A DNA stretch of 64,000 nt. Origin: an uncultured bacterium (lineage in GTDB: Bacteria > Bacillota > Clostridia > Oscillospirales > Oscillospiraceae). Within the stretch, counting starts at the first letter, position 1. Each line of letters opens with the position of its first letter. The notes under the pieces are model-generated. The model was not told where the DNA came from and did not search any database. It was given only the letters and a program-made list of their open reading frames with translations. The position numbers and the translations under genes are program-made. Positions 7,361 through 14,523 of the stretch are shown here, piece after piece. The stretch is from contig CANASS010000001.1 in the NCBI GenBank assembly GCA_947364395.1, forward strand, positions 1-64,000, written 5' to 3'.

Positions 7361-8101
7361 TTAGACCAGCGTAACAAAATCGCTGTTGGCGTAGCCCACC
7401 GCACCATCAAAGGAAACCAAGTACCAGCCCTGCCATTGATTCAGAATGGTCAGCCTAGCTCCATCGTAAGCCCTGGCAATCACAGGGGCGGAGGTAGAGG
7501 GTCTGGCACGGATGTTGAGGTACCCCCAGTCCACATCGACCACTCCCTGCCGGGGAGGTACAGGAGTCAAAAAGGGAATACCAAAATACTCTGTAAGAGC
7601 CAGGACGATGGCCCGAGCGGCTTCGTCCAAATGATTCTTGATCCAGGCCGCATCGTCCTCGTTGTCATGATAGCCCAGTTCAATAAACACAGAAGGCGCC
7701 CGGGGCTGGCGCACCTCGCCGATAGAGGTGGTGGCCTCTGCCCGAACCCGGTTCGGCAGGGGATAGACAGATTTGAGGTTGGTGGCCATTAGATCCGCCG
7801 CACGTTTGCCCCTGGAGCTGCCTGGATAGTAAAACACGATAATGCCGCGCGTCTTGCCGTAGTTGCTGGGAGCGGAGGCATTAGAGTGAAGCGCTAAATG
7901 CAGATCGTAGTTGCCGGCATTAGAGGCACGAATGGAAGAGGATGCGGTCATGTCCGGGGTATTTCTGCTGTACTGGATGCCAGAGGCCTCCAAGTAAGGG
8001 ACCATGGCGTCCGCTAGGCGATTCATCCACTCTTCCTCGCTCCCGCCGGTGACATACATATTGCTCTCCTGTGTAGAGGGGGATAAGTAAATAATTGGCA
8101 T
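7361..8101 (-). CDS. N-acetylmuramoyl-L-alanine amidase with SH3 domain
   Basis: This 246-residue protein has an Amidase_3-type domain (about 1-180) and a C-terminal bacterial SH3-like domain (about 188-246: NIRARPSTSAPVIA, then WQGWYLVSFDGAVGYANSDFV). The LHSNA histidine and the FIELGYHDN glutamate, both expected of zinc amidases, are present. The usual N-terminal DAGHGG histidine motif is absent; instead the protein starts IIYLSPSTQESN. There is no signal peptide, so release may depend on lysis or sporulation. AAAGGAGGG precedes the ATG and could be masked by an upstream hairpin. It is last in the degV-rsmA-amidase line. Confidence 0.85.
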   Translation of the reverse strand: MPIIYLSPSTQESNMYVTGGSEEEWMNRLADAMVPYLEASGIQYSRNTPDMTASSSIRASNAGNYDLHLALHSNASAPSNYGKTRGIIVFYYPGSSRGKRAADLMATNLKSVYPLPNRVRAEATTSIGEVRQPRAPSVFIELGYHDNEDDAAWIKNHLDEAARAIVLALTEYFGIPFLTPVPPRQGVVDVDWGYLNIRARPSTSAPVIARAYDGARLTILNQWQGWYLVSFDGAVGYANSDFVTLV

Positions 8102-8107
8102 AAAGAA

Positions 8108-8159
8108 ACCCTCCTTTGCTCTATCCTATGCGGAAGGCCAGGATTTGACAAAGGAGGGT
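8108..8159 (-). promoter_or_regulatory. hairpin that pairs with the amidase ribosome binding site
   Basis: ACCCTCCTTTG and CAAAGGAGGGT form an 11-bp perfect helix (8108-8118 with 8149-8159). On the minus strand the downstream arm is the Shine-Dalgarno of the amidase gene and is followed by TTTCTTT. It could act as an RBS-sequestering hairpin or as the terminator of rsmA. Confidence 0.6.
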
Positions 8160-8163
8160 AACA

Positions 8164-9012
8164 TCAGTGCAGAGCACTTGCCAAAACGGCGTACTGCTCC
8201 AGGCTCAGCCGCTCGCCGCGGACGGTCTCGGGTAAACCGCAAGCCAGGATGATCTGCCGGAGCTGCTCCTTAGAAAAACGGCTTCCATAAGCAGCGGACA
8301 GCGCGTTGAGCAAGGTTTTGCGCCGTTGGGCAAAGGAAGCTTTCACCACGGCAAAAATAGCGCCCTCGTCACCTGCCACAGGCGGGGCGGCATGGGGAGT
8401 GAGCCGGACCACGGCGGAGGTGACTTTTGGGGCAGGGAGGAAGCAGTCAGGGGGGACCTCAAAGAGCAGCTCACATTGGGCGTGGTATTGACAGAACAGG
8501 GAGAATGACCCACAGTCTGGGTCACCGGGGGCGGCACAGATCCGCCGGGCCACCTCCCGCTGGATCATCACCGTGATGGATTGGAAGCAACCCGCCTCCA
8601 GCAGCTTGGTGAGCACCGGCGTAGTGATGTTATAGGGCAAATTGGCACAGGCTTTCACTGTAAAGCCAGAAAACTTGTCAGATATGATTGCGCCAATATC
8701 CAACTTCATGATATCCCCTGGAATAACCTCCACATTGGAACAGTCGGCCAAGGTCTCCCGCAGAATGGGCAGAAGGGAGGAGTCCAGCTCCACAGCGGCC
8801 ACTTTTCCGGCTCGGAGCGACAATTGCCGGGTGAGGGGTCCAATGCCTGGGCCAATCTCCAGTACGGCGCAGCTTTTGTCCAGTCCGGCGGCGTCGGCAA
8901 TATCCTGGGGAACCCAGCCGGCAATGAGGAAATTCTGCCCCATAGATTTGGAAAAATGAAAACCATGGCGGCCTAAGAGGGCTTTGATCTCTCTGATATT
9001 ACACAGGTCCAT
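8164..9012 (-). CDS. rsmA: 16S rRNA (A1518/A1519-N6) dimethyltransferase RsmA
   Basis: This 282-residue enzyme dimethylates the two adjacent adenines of the 16S rRNA 3' hairpin using S-adenosylmethionine, a late step in small-subunit maturation. The SAM-binding motif EIGPGIGPLT is near residue 50, and the catalytic motif NLPYNITTP near 125. The N-terminal KSMGQNFLI segment is typical, and the C-terminal helical domain contains AQRRKTLLNAL. The length is normal. GGGAGG lies upstream of the ATG. It follows degV by 21 bases and the two probably share the promoter at 9905-9932. Confidence 0.96.
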   Translation of the reverse strand: MDLCNIREIKALLGRHGFHFSKSMGQNFLIAGWVPQDIADAAGLDKSCAVLEIGPGIGPLTRQLSLRAGKVAAVELDSSLLPILRETLADCSNVEVIPGDIMKLDIGAIISDKFSGFTVKACANLPYNITTPVLTKLLEAGCFQSITVMIQREVARRICAAPGDPDCGSFSLFCQYHAQCELLFEVPPDCFLPAPKVTSAVVRLTPHAAPPVAGDEGAIFAVVKASFAQRRKTLLNALSAAYGSRFSKEQLRQIILACGLPETVRGERLSLEQYAVLASALH

Positions 9013-9033
9013 TAAATTCCTCCCTATCTGCGG

Positions 9034-9870
9034 TCAGTAGGCCACAATTACGCCGCCGCTATTGGCGTAATAAGAGCTGAGCCCCCGTGTGGCTGTGATA
9101 ATCACATCGCTGAACCGGCAGACCTTTTGAGCCAGCTCCCACAGCTGCTGCGCCCGGTCAGGGCATAAACACTGGGCAATGTAAAGGATTTTCCCATCAT
9201 GCCGTCTGTCCGCCGCCATGATGTCCACCAGCTTGGCCAGCGCCTGCTTGATAGACAGGGCCTGACCATGCTTGCAGATCTCGCCCTCGGGTGTAGACCC
9301 CATGATGAGCTTGATGCGCAGCGCACCGGTAAGCATGGCCTGCACCTTGGTGAGACGGCCGTTTTTTCTCAGATTGTCCAGATTTTCCAGCACAAACAGG
9401 GTATTGGTTTCAGCCACGATCTGCTCTGTCTGGGCGACTACCTGGGAGAAGAAGAGGCCGGATTTGGCCAGCCGATACACCGTTTGGGCCAGGAGCACTT
9501 CCCCGGCGGAGGCGGAGCAGGAGTTAAACACATGGATGTTCCGCTCCGGGTTCTCCTCCAAAAACATCTGCTTGGCCTGCCATGCGCTGTTATGGGAGCC
9601 GCTGAGCAGAGCAGAGAGGGTGACCACATAGATGTCGCCCTCCGCTTGCCGAAAGGCCTCCAGATAGTCTCCGGGGGAGGGGCAGGAGGAGGAAGAGGCA
9701 TCCTGACTTTGATCCATGGCGTAGATGAGCAGGCTGGTATCCAGGCTCTGGTCATCAATGTAGTCTTTGCCGCCTACACGGATGGTCAGCGGGATGGAGC
9801 GGAACACCGGGTCCGCACGCATTTCGGGGGTCAAATCGCAACAGCTGTCAACGATAATGGAAAAGCTCAT
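9034..9870 (-). CDS. DegV family fatty-acid-binding protein
   Basis: This 278-residue protein has the DegV N-terminal signature (IIVDSCCDLTPEM), a central loop region and the C-terminal half with the ILYIAQCLCPDRA and DVIITATRGLSSYYANSGG-type end. DegV/FakB proteins bind a fatty acid and present it to the fatty-acid kinase FakA in Gram-positive bacteria; whether this paralogue does so is not shown by sequence. The start has AAGGGGAT upstream. A good sigma-A promoter lies before it. Confidence 0.9.
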   Translation of the reverse strand: MSFSIIVDSCCDLTPEMRADPVFRSIPLTIRVGGKDYIDDQSLDTSLLIYAMDQSQDASSSSCPSPGDYLEAFRQAEGDIYVVTLSALLSGSHNSAWQAKQMFLEENPERNIHVFNSCSASAGEVLLAQTVYRLAKSGLFFSQVVAQTEQIVAETNTLFVLENLDNLRKNGRLTKVQAMLTGALRIKLIMGSTPEGEICKHGQALSIKQALAKLVDIMAADRRHDGKILYIAQCLCPDRAQQLWELAQKVCRFSDVIITATRGLSSYYANSGGVIVAY

Positions 9871-9904
9871 AAAAACAATCCCCTTATATAATAATACAAA
9901 TTAG

Positions 9905-9932
9905 ATTATATCAGCTTACAGGGGATTGTCAA
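9905..9932 (-). promoter_or_regulatory. sigma-A promoter for degV-rsmA
   Basis: On the minus strand TTGACA (9932-9927) and TATAAT (9910-9905) are separated by 16 bases. Both boxes match consensus exactly. The transcript would start about 30 bases before the degV start codon. Confidence 0.85.
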
Positions 9933-9947
9933 GGGAGAGAACCCCCT

Positions 9948-11261
9948 TTAAATATTCTTTTTGACATCTGGGCCGGGATGTCTCAGCCGTTTTTCGTAGG
10001 CCACCCGGCGGGGGTCGTGGGGGGGGCGGGCGTCCACCAGCACATTTCCCCGGTATTGAAAGCCGCGCTTGCGCAATAGCCCAAGCATCGCCTTATTCTT
10101 TTTGTGGGTATCCACCCGGACCCAGCTCAATCCCTGCTCCTGGGCCAAGCGCTCCCAGGCCGACGCCATGTGCTCTGCCAGCCCGGAGCCCCGGTATGCC
10201 GCCCCCACCGCGCAGCGGTGAATGGAGGCGTATGGCTCCTCAGCGCTCCATTTTCCGTTGGTGATGGCGGCGTAGCTGGCCTCAGGGCGGCTGTAGAAGG
10301 TAAAAACCGACCCAACCTGTCCTGCGCAGGTCAGCACAAAGCACTCGCCCCGGGCCATGTCGCGCAAATAGTCCTCCGCGATGGGGTAATCCTCCGTCCA
10401 CTGGTCAATGCTGTTGGCGTCCATCCACGCTCTGGCCTGTGCCACGATATCCACGATGGCGGGAATATCCTCCTCCGCCGCAGGACGGCACTCCACAGGC
10501 TGGGGCAGGGGAGTGCGGGACAGATCCCGCTCCAGCTCCACCAGCAGCTTCTGGTCCTCCTTGGAGGACAGGTCAAGCTTTTCATACAGGTCCGGCCGCC
10601 GCTCCCGTGTGCGCAGAAGGGACTGCTTGCGCCGCCAGCGCTCCACCTTGGCGTGGTCGCCTGTGAGCAGTTCGGGGGGGACGGCCCTGTCATGCCAGAC
10701 CTCGGGCCGGGAGTACTGGGGGTACTCCAAAAGAACGTCCCAATGACTCTCATTTTTGAAACACTCTGCGTCGGACAGCACCCCGGGCACCAGGCGGCAC
10801 ACCGCGTCCGCCACTGCCATGGCGGCAATCTCTCCGCCGGTGAGCACAAAATCTCCCAGGGAAATCTCCTCATCCACACACTCCTCGATGAACCGCTGGT
10901 CAATGCCCTCATAGTGGCCGCACACCAAGATCAGATGGTCCTGCTTCCAGGCCAGCCGTTTGGCGTCCTCCTGAGTGAAGGTCTTACCGCAGGGGGAAAG
11001 GTAGATGGTGTGGGGCCGCCGGTCGTATTTTCCACAAATATGGCTCCAGCACTGGTACAGCGGGTCGGCCTGGAGCACCGCCCCGCGTCCGCCGCCGTAG
11101 GGATAATCGTCCACCTGCTTTTGTTTGTTTCGGGTATAGTCCCGGATCTGGTGGGCGTCAATGCGCAGAATATCCCGCTCCTGGGCCCGGCCTAAAATGG
11201 ACTCGGACAGCACGTCGCCCACAGTGTCGGGGAACAGCGTCATAATATCAATATGGTACAT
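9948..11261 (-). CDS. trmD: TrmD tRNA (m1G37) methyltransferase fused to a GNAT domain
   Basis: This 437-residue protein combines two domains. Residues about 1-245 are TrmD, the SPOUT methyltransferase that makes m1G37 in tRNA: YGGGRGAVL, CGHYEGIDQRF and the knot segment SLGDFVLTGGEIAAM are present. Residues about 255-437 are a GNAT acetyltransferase-like domain: ECRPAAEEDIPAIVDIV at its start, then ASIHRCAVGAAYRGSGLAEHM, matching the acetyl-CoA loop R/Q-x-x-G-x-G/A. Ordinary TrmD ends near 240-250, and the reading frame is continuous, so this is a true fusion unless the assembly is wrong. It lies last in the rpsP-khpA-rimM-trmD operon, 2 bases after rimM. Confidence 0.9.
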   Translation of the reverse strand: MYHIDIMTLFPDTVGDVLSESILGRAQERDILRIDAHQIRDYTRNKQKQVDDYPYGGGRGAVLQADPLYQCWSHICGKYDRRPHTIYLSPCGKTFTQEDAKRLAWKQDHLILVCGHYEGIDQRFIEECVDEEISLGDFVLTGGEIAAMAVADAVCRLVPGVLSDAECFKNESHWDVLLEYPQYSRPEVWHDRAVPPELLTGDHAKVERWRRKQSLLRTRERRPDLYEKLDLSSKEDQKLLVELERDLSRTPLPQPVECRPAAEEDIPAIVDIVAQARAWMDANSIDQWTEDYPIAEDYLRDMARGECFVLTCAGQVGSVFTFYSRPEASYAAITNGKWSAEEPYASIHRCAVGAAYRGSGLAEHMASAWERLAQEQGLSWVRVDTHKKNKAMLGLLRKRGFQYRGNVLVDARPPHDPRRVAYEKRLRHPGPDVKKNI

Positions 11262-11263
11262 GG

Positions 11264-11746
11264 TTACATACCCTCAATGAGCCGGACCCTGATATACCCC
11301 GCCTCAATATTCGTCTCTAAAATGAACTCCGGCACGGCGGGGATCATAATCTCCCGCTGGCCCTCCACCACATAAATCTGCTGTACAGAGGGGGAGAGGA
11401 CCTCCTTCAATGTGCCCAATTTGTTCCCATTCTCGTCCACCACGTCTAAACCGATAATGTCCGCCAGGAAAAAAGCGCCCTCCGGCAGCTTGGCGTCCGC
11501 CCTGCGCAGCTGCACCTTCTTTCCCTTGAGGGCCATGGCTCCCTCCACCGTGTCCACCCCCTGGAGGCGGGCGATGACGCTGCCCTTGTGGACCCGGCTG
11601 GCAGTCACTGCCAAGGCCCTGCCGTCCACATACAGAGTGGAGAACTGGCGCAGAAAATCCGGGCTGTCCGCCCAGGGAACAATGCGCACCTCCCCGTGAA
11701 TTCCGTGGGTGTTGACGATTTGGCCGCAGTCTAGAAATTCGTTCAT
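11264..11746 (-). CDS. rimM: 16S rRNA processing protein RimM
   Basis: This 160-residue protein assists maturation of the 30S head by binding S19. The N-terminal RimM domain contains CGQIVNTHGIHGEVRI, and the C-terminal PRC-barrel shows FFLADIIGLDVVDENG and MIPAVPEFI. Length and order (rpsP, KH protein, rimM, trmD) are typical of Firmicutes. A hairpin with a T-run lies just upstream, and its tail merges into the GGAGG site of this gene, so expression may be reduced relative to rpsP. Confidence 0.95.
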   Translation of the reverse strand: MNEFLDCGQIVNTHGIHGEVRIVPWADSPDFLRQFSTLYVDGRALAVTASRVHKGSVIARLQGVDTVEGAMALKGKKVQLRRADAKLPEGAFFLADIIGLDVVDENGNKLGTLKEVLSPSVQQIYVVEGQREIMIPAVPEFILETNIEAGYIRVRLIEGM

Positions 11747-11759
11747 GGAAATACCTCCA

Positions 11760-11790
11760 AAAAAACAGGCGGGGGATGTCCCCGCCTGTT
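11760..11790 (-). terminator. intrinsic (possibly partial) terminator between khpA and rimM
   Basis: On the minus strand an 11-bp stem (AACAGGCGGGG with CCCCGCCTGTT, one bulged C possible) is followed by TTTTT and then GGAGG of rimM. It may be leaky and tune operon stoichiometry. Confidence 0.75.
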
Positions 11791-11797
11791 TCGCGTT

Positions 11798-12028
11798 TCA
11801 GTCTACGATGTCGACCGAGAGCTTTTTGCCCTGACGCTGGGCCACCGAACGCATCAGCGCCCGGATTTCCTTGGCGATGCGGCCCTGGCGGCCGATCACC
11901 TTGCCCATATCGCTGGGGGCGACCCGGAGCTCCAGCACCGTCTCGGCGGGCGTCTCATATTCAGAGACGGACACCGCGTCGGGATCGTCCACCAGGCTGC
12001 GGGCGATATAAGTGAGCAATTCTTTCAT
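11798..12028 (-). CDS. khpA: KH-domain RNA-binding protein KhpA
   Basis: This 76-residue protein is one KH domain. The GxxG loop is seen as VIGRQGRIAKEIRALM, and the sequence ends in the usual KKLSVDIVD. KhpA binds RNA, usually as a partner of KhpB/Jag, and influences cell division and envelope genes in Firmicutes. It lies between rpsP and rimM as in most Clostridia. Confidence 0.93.
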   Translation of the reverse strand: MKELLTYIARSLVDDPDAVSVSEYETPAETVLELRVAPSDMGKVIGRQGRIAKEIRALMRSVAQRQGKKLSVDIVD

Positions 12029-12046
12029 GGGGCCTCCTGAGCAAAA

Positions 12047-12283
12047 TTACAGGCCAGCCTTTTTCAGCAGGTCGCGCACCGTGTCGGTGGGCTGAGCGCC
12101 GGCCTTGATCCAGGCCTGGGCCCGGTCGGTGTCAATGTTGACAGCGGCGGGGTTCTGACGGGGGTCATAGGTACCAATCTCCTCAATGAAGCGGCCGTCC
12201 CGGGGATAGCGGGAGTCGGCGACCACAACGCGGTAGAAGGGAGCTTTCTTGGCACCCATGCGGCGCAGTCTGATCTTAACCAT
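12047..12283 (-). CDS. rpsP: 30S ribosomal protein S16
   Basis: This is a 78-residue ribosomal protein with the typical N-terminus [20 protein letters not shown] and the [15 protein letters not shown] segment. I use the ATG at 12283, preceded by GGAGGTGA; upstream in-frame starts extend into untranslated sequence. The length is slightly short of E. coli S16 but normal for Clostridia. Confidence 0.97.
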   Translation of the reverse strand: MVKIRLRRMGAKKAPFYRVVVADSRYPRDGRFIEEIGTYDPRQNPAAVNIDTDRAQAWIKAGAQPTDTVRDLLKKAGL

Positions 12284-12361
12284 TGTATATTCACCTCCAA
12301 AAAGTTGTTTGTTCATTATGGTAAAAGTCCCAAAGGGGACGTAAACCAACTGAGTAAGCGG

Positions 12362-12562
12362 TCAATCCAGCAGGAGTTTTTTCACATCCTGCGCATGAAA
12401 CTCCACGGTTCCGCACGCAAGGCACACAAAGCAGTCCACGCCGCAGCGATGTTCCGATTCAAAAACGCCCGGGCGTTTGCGCATCAGGTAGGGCGGCGAA
12501 CCGATTCCACCGGTACAAAACTGGGCGGCGGTCATGTTCCCTCCGCACTTGGTACATTCCAT
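12362..12562 (-). CDS. small zinc-ribbon protein
   Basis: This is a 66-residue protein with two knuckles, MECTKCGGNM at the N-terminus and CFVCLACGT near residue 45, plus isolated cysteines (FCTGG, RCGVDC). It is presumably a zinc-binding nucleic-acid or protein-interaction module. It lies between ffh and rpsP in the same direction, 15 bases after ffh. Its partner is not indicated by the sequence. Confidence 0.75.
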   Translation of the reverse strand: MECTKCGGNMTAAQFCTGGIGSPPYLMRKRPGVFESEHRCGVDCFVCLACGTVEFHAQDVKKLLLD

Positions 12563-12577
12563 GAAGCGGCCTCCCTA

Positions 12578-13921
12578 TCAGAAGGGCAGGCCGCCCATCC
12601 CCTTAAACCGGCCAAACAGGCCCTTGGCCTTTTTGGGGTTGGCAAACTGCCGGGTGAGGGTTTGGATCATGTCGAACTGCTTCAGCAGGCGGTTGACATC
12701 CACCACCTGGGTGCCGGACCCGGCGGCGATGCGCTTTTTCCGGCTGGAGTTAAGCACCGAAGGATTCTCCCGCTCATATGGGGTCATGGACTGGATGATG
12801 GCCTCAATCCGTTTCAGGTTGTCCTCGTCCGCGGACAGGTCCAGCTTTTTGCCCCCCATGCCGGGTATCATTCCCATGATGTCCTCCATGGAGCCCATGT
12901 TCTTGAGCTGAAGGAGCTGATCGTAAAAGTCGGCCAGGGTGAACTTGTTTTTCCGCAGCCGCTCCAGCTGCTCGGCGGCCTTTTGGGCGTCCAGGTTCTG
13001 TTCCGCCTTCTCGATGAGGGAGAGCACGTCGCCCATGCCCAGAATACGGCTGGCCATGCGGTCTGGGTGGAATACCTCCACCGCGTCCAGCTTTTCACCG
13101 ATCCCGGCGAATTTAATGGGCTTTCCCGTCACCGCCCGGATGGACAGGGCCGCGCCGCCGCGGGCGTCTCCGTCCAGCTTGGTGAGCATGACGCCGTCGA
13201 TATCCAGCGCCTCGTCAAAGGCCTTGGCGGCGGTGACCGCGTCCTGACCGATCATGGCGTCCACCACCAGCAGAATCTCGGTGGGGGAGACCGCCTCTTT
13301 GACCCGGCGCAGCTCGTCCATCAGCGCCTCGTCCACATGGAGCCGCCCGGCGGTGTCCAGAAACACCATGTCGTTACCGTGCTTTTTGGCGTGCTCCACA
13401 GCGGCCTTGGCGATGTCCACCGGGTCAATCTGACCCATTTGGAACACCGGGATGCCCAGCTGCTCGCCCACCACCTCCAGCTGCTTGATGGCGGCGGGGC
13501 GGTACACGTCGCAGGCGGCCAGCAGGGGCCGCTTGCCCTGCTTCTTCATCAGCCCGGCCAGTTTGGCGCCATTGGTGGTCTTGCCCGCGCCCTGGAGGCC
13601 CACCAGCATGACGATGGTAGGCGGGGCGGGGGAAATGACCAGCTTGCTGTCTCCTCCGCCCATGAGGGAGGTGAGCTCTTCGTTGACGATCTTGACGATC
13701 ATCTGGGCGGGGGTGAGGGATTCCATCACATCCTGGCCCACGGCCCGCTCGGTGACCGATGCCACAAAGCTCTTGACCACCTTAAAATTAACGTCCGCCT
13801 CCAGAAGGGCCATCTTGATCTCCTTCATGGCCTCCTTCACGTCGGCCTCGGACAGACGGCCCTTGCCCCGCAGGCGCTTAAAGACGGCGGACAGCTTGTC
13901 AGTGAGACTTTCAAATGCCAT
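12578..13921 (-). CDS. ffh: signal recognition particle protein Ffh
   Basis: This 447-residue SRP54 GTPase binds signal sequences of nascent membrane and secreted proteins and, with 4.5S RNA and FtsY, targets them to the membrane. Seen in order are the helical N domain (1-90), G1 GLQGAGKTT near 105, G3 DTAGRL, G4 TKLDGDARGG and the methionine-rich M domain from about 300 (MGSMEDIMGMIPGMGG) ending GMGGLPF. The length is normal. It follows ylxM by 5 bases, as in most Firmicutes. Confidence 0.98.
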   Translation of the reverse strand: MAFESLTDKLSAVFKRLRGKGRLSEADVKEAMKEIKMALLEADVNFKVVKSFVASVTERAVGQDVMESLTPAQMIVKIVNEELTSLMGGGDSKLVISPAPPTIVMLVGLQGAGKTTNGAKLAGLMKKQGKRPLLAACDVYRPAAIKQLEVVGEQLGIPVFQMGQIDPVDIAKAAVEHAKKHGNDMVFLDTAGRLHVDEALMDELRRVKEAVSPTEILLVVDAMIGQDAVTAAKAFDEALDIDGVMLTKLDGDARGGAALSIRAVTGKPIKFAGIGEKLDAVEVFHPDRMASRILGMGDVLSLIEKAEQNLDAQKAAEQLERLRKNKFTLADFYDQLLQLKNMGSMEDIMGMIPGMGGKKLDLSADEDNLKRIEAIIQSMTPYERENPSVLNSSRKKRIAAGSGTQVVDVNRLLKQFDMIQTLTRQFANPKKAKGLFGRFKGMGGLPF

Positions 13922-13926
13922 AACAG

Positions 13927-14298
13927 TTACTCCTGCTCCAGTTTGGCTGCGTTTTCCTTGATGGTGCGGGCGATCTCGTCCAGCATGGCGTCGTTATAGC
14001 TGCGCCGGTCGATGGACTGGAGCAGCTTGTCGGCGGCTTGACTGATGGCGGCGATTGCCTGCCGGGACTGCTGGAAGCGGCGGATAATGTGAGTTTTGTC
14101 CTCAATTTCCGTCATGGCGGCCTCGGCCCGGACAATGACATCCCGCACGCCCTGGCGGGAAATCCCGTAGTTCTCCGCGATCTCCGCCAGGGACAGATCC
14201 TCATTATAATAGAGGTCGTAGAATTCCCGCTGGCGCTCGGTGAGCAGATCGCCATAAAAATCAAACAGCATGGCCATCCGGTATGCCTGATTTTTCAT
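13927..14298 (-). CDS. ylxM: YlxM/p13-like helix-turn-helix protein
   Basis: This 123-residue protein looks like a sigma-factor region 4: FYDLYYNEDLSLAEIAENYGISRQGVRDVIVRAE (residues about 25-60, a helix-turn-helix), followed by long helices. YlxM proteins lie next to ffh or ftsY and are thought to affect SRP function. I start at the ATG at 14298; the GTG at 14316 contains the GGAGG site itself. It is first in the ffh operon, behind a strong promoter. Confidence 0.92.
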   Translation of the reverse strand: MKNQAYRMAMLFDFYGDLLTERQREFYDLYYNEDLSLAEIAENYGISRQGVRDVIVRAEAAMTEIEDKTHIIRRFQQSRQAIAAISQAADKLLQSIDRRSYNDAMLDEIARTIKENAAKLEQE

Positions 14299-14352
14299 GG
14301 AACCCCGCCTCCACAAAGTGTTGTGTAAAGTTTATGGGCTTTACAATGCCAC

Positions 14353-14381
14353 ACTATACCACAGGCGGCGTAAAAAGTCAA
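14353..14381 (-). promoter_or_regulatory. sigma-A promoter for the ylxM-ffh operon
   Basis: Minus-strand TTGACT (14381-14376), 17-base spacer and TATAGT (14358-14353). It is divergent from the yfmF promoter. Confidence 0.85.
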
Positions 14382-14454
14382 GAGGAAAATGGCATGATTT
14401 CTCCCGGTGCCGGGGCCGTTTTAAAAAAATTTACCATTCCGTGCAAAATAACAG

Positions 14455-14483
14455 GTGTCAAATGGCGGGGGATGATGTATAAT
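14455..14483 (+). promoter_or_regulatory. sigma-A promoter for yfmF-yfmH-lgt-folD
   Basis: GTGTCA (14455-14460), 17-base spacer and a perfect TATAAT (14478-14483). The start codon lies 41 bases downstream of the -10 box. Confidence 0.8.
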
Positions 14484-14523
14484 ATCAGTTCAGAACAAAT
14501 TCATACCAATGAGGAGGAAGGCT

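Noticed and set aside
10104..11195. Open frame of 363 codons on the plus strand
   Set aside because: It is antisense to the trmD-GNAT gene; no domain and no start signals.
12305..13999. Open frame of 564 codons on the plus strand
   Set aside because: It lies opposite ffh, rpsP and the zinc-ribbon gene. It is a shadow frame produced by GC-rich codons, with no ribosome binding site or recognisable domain.
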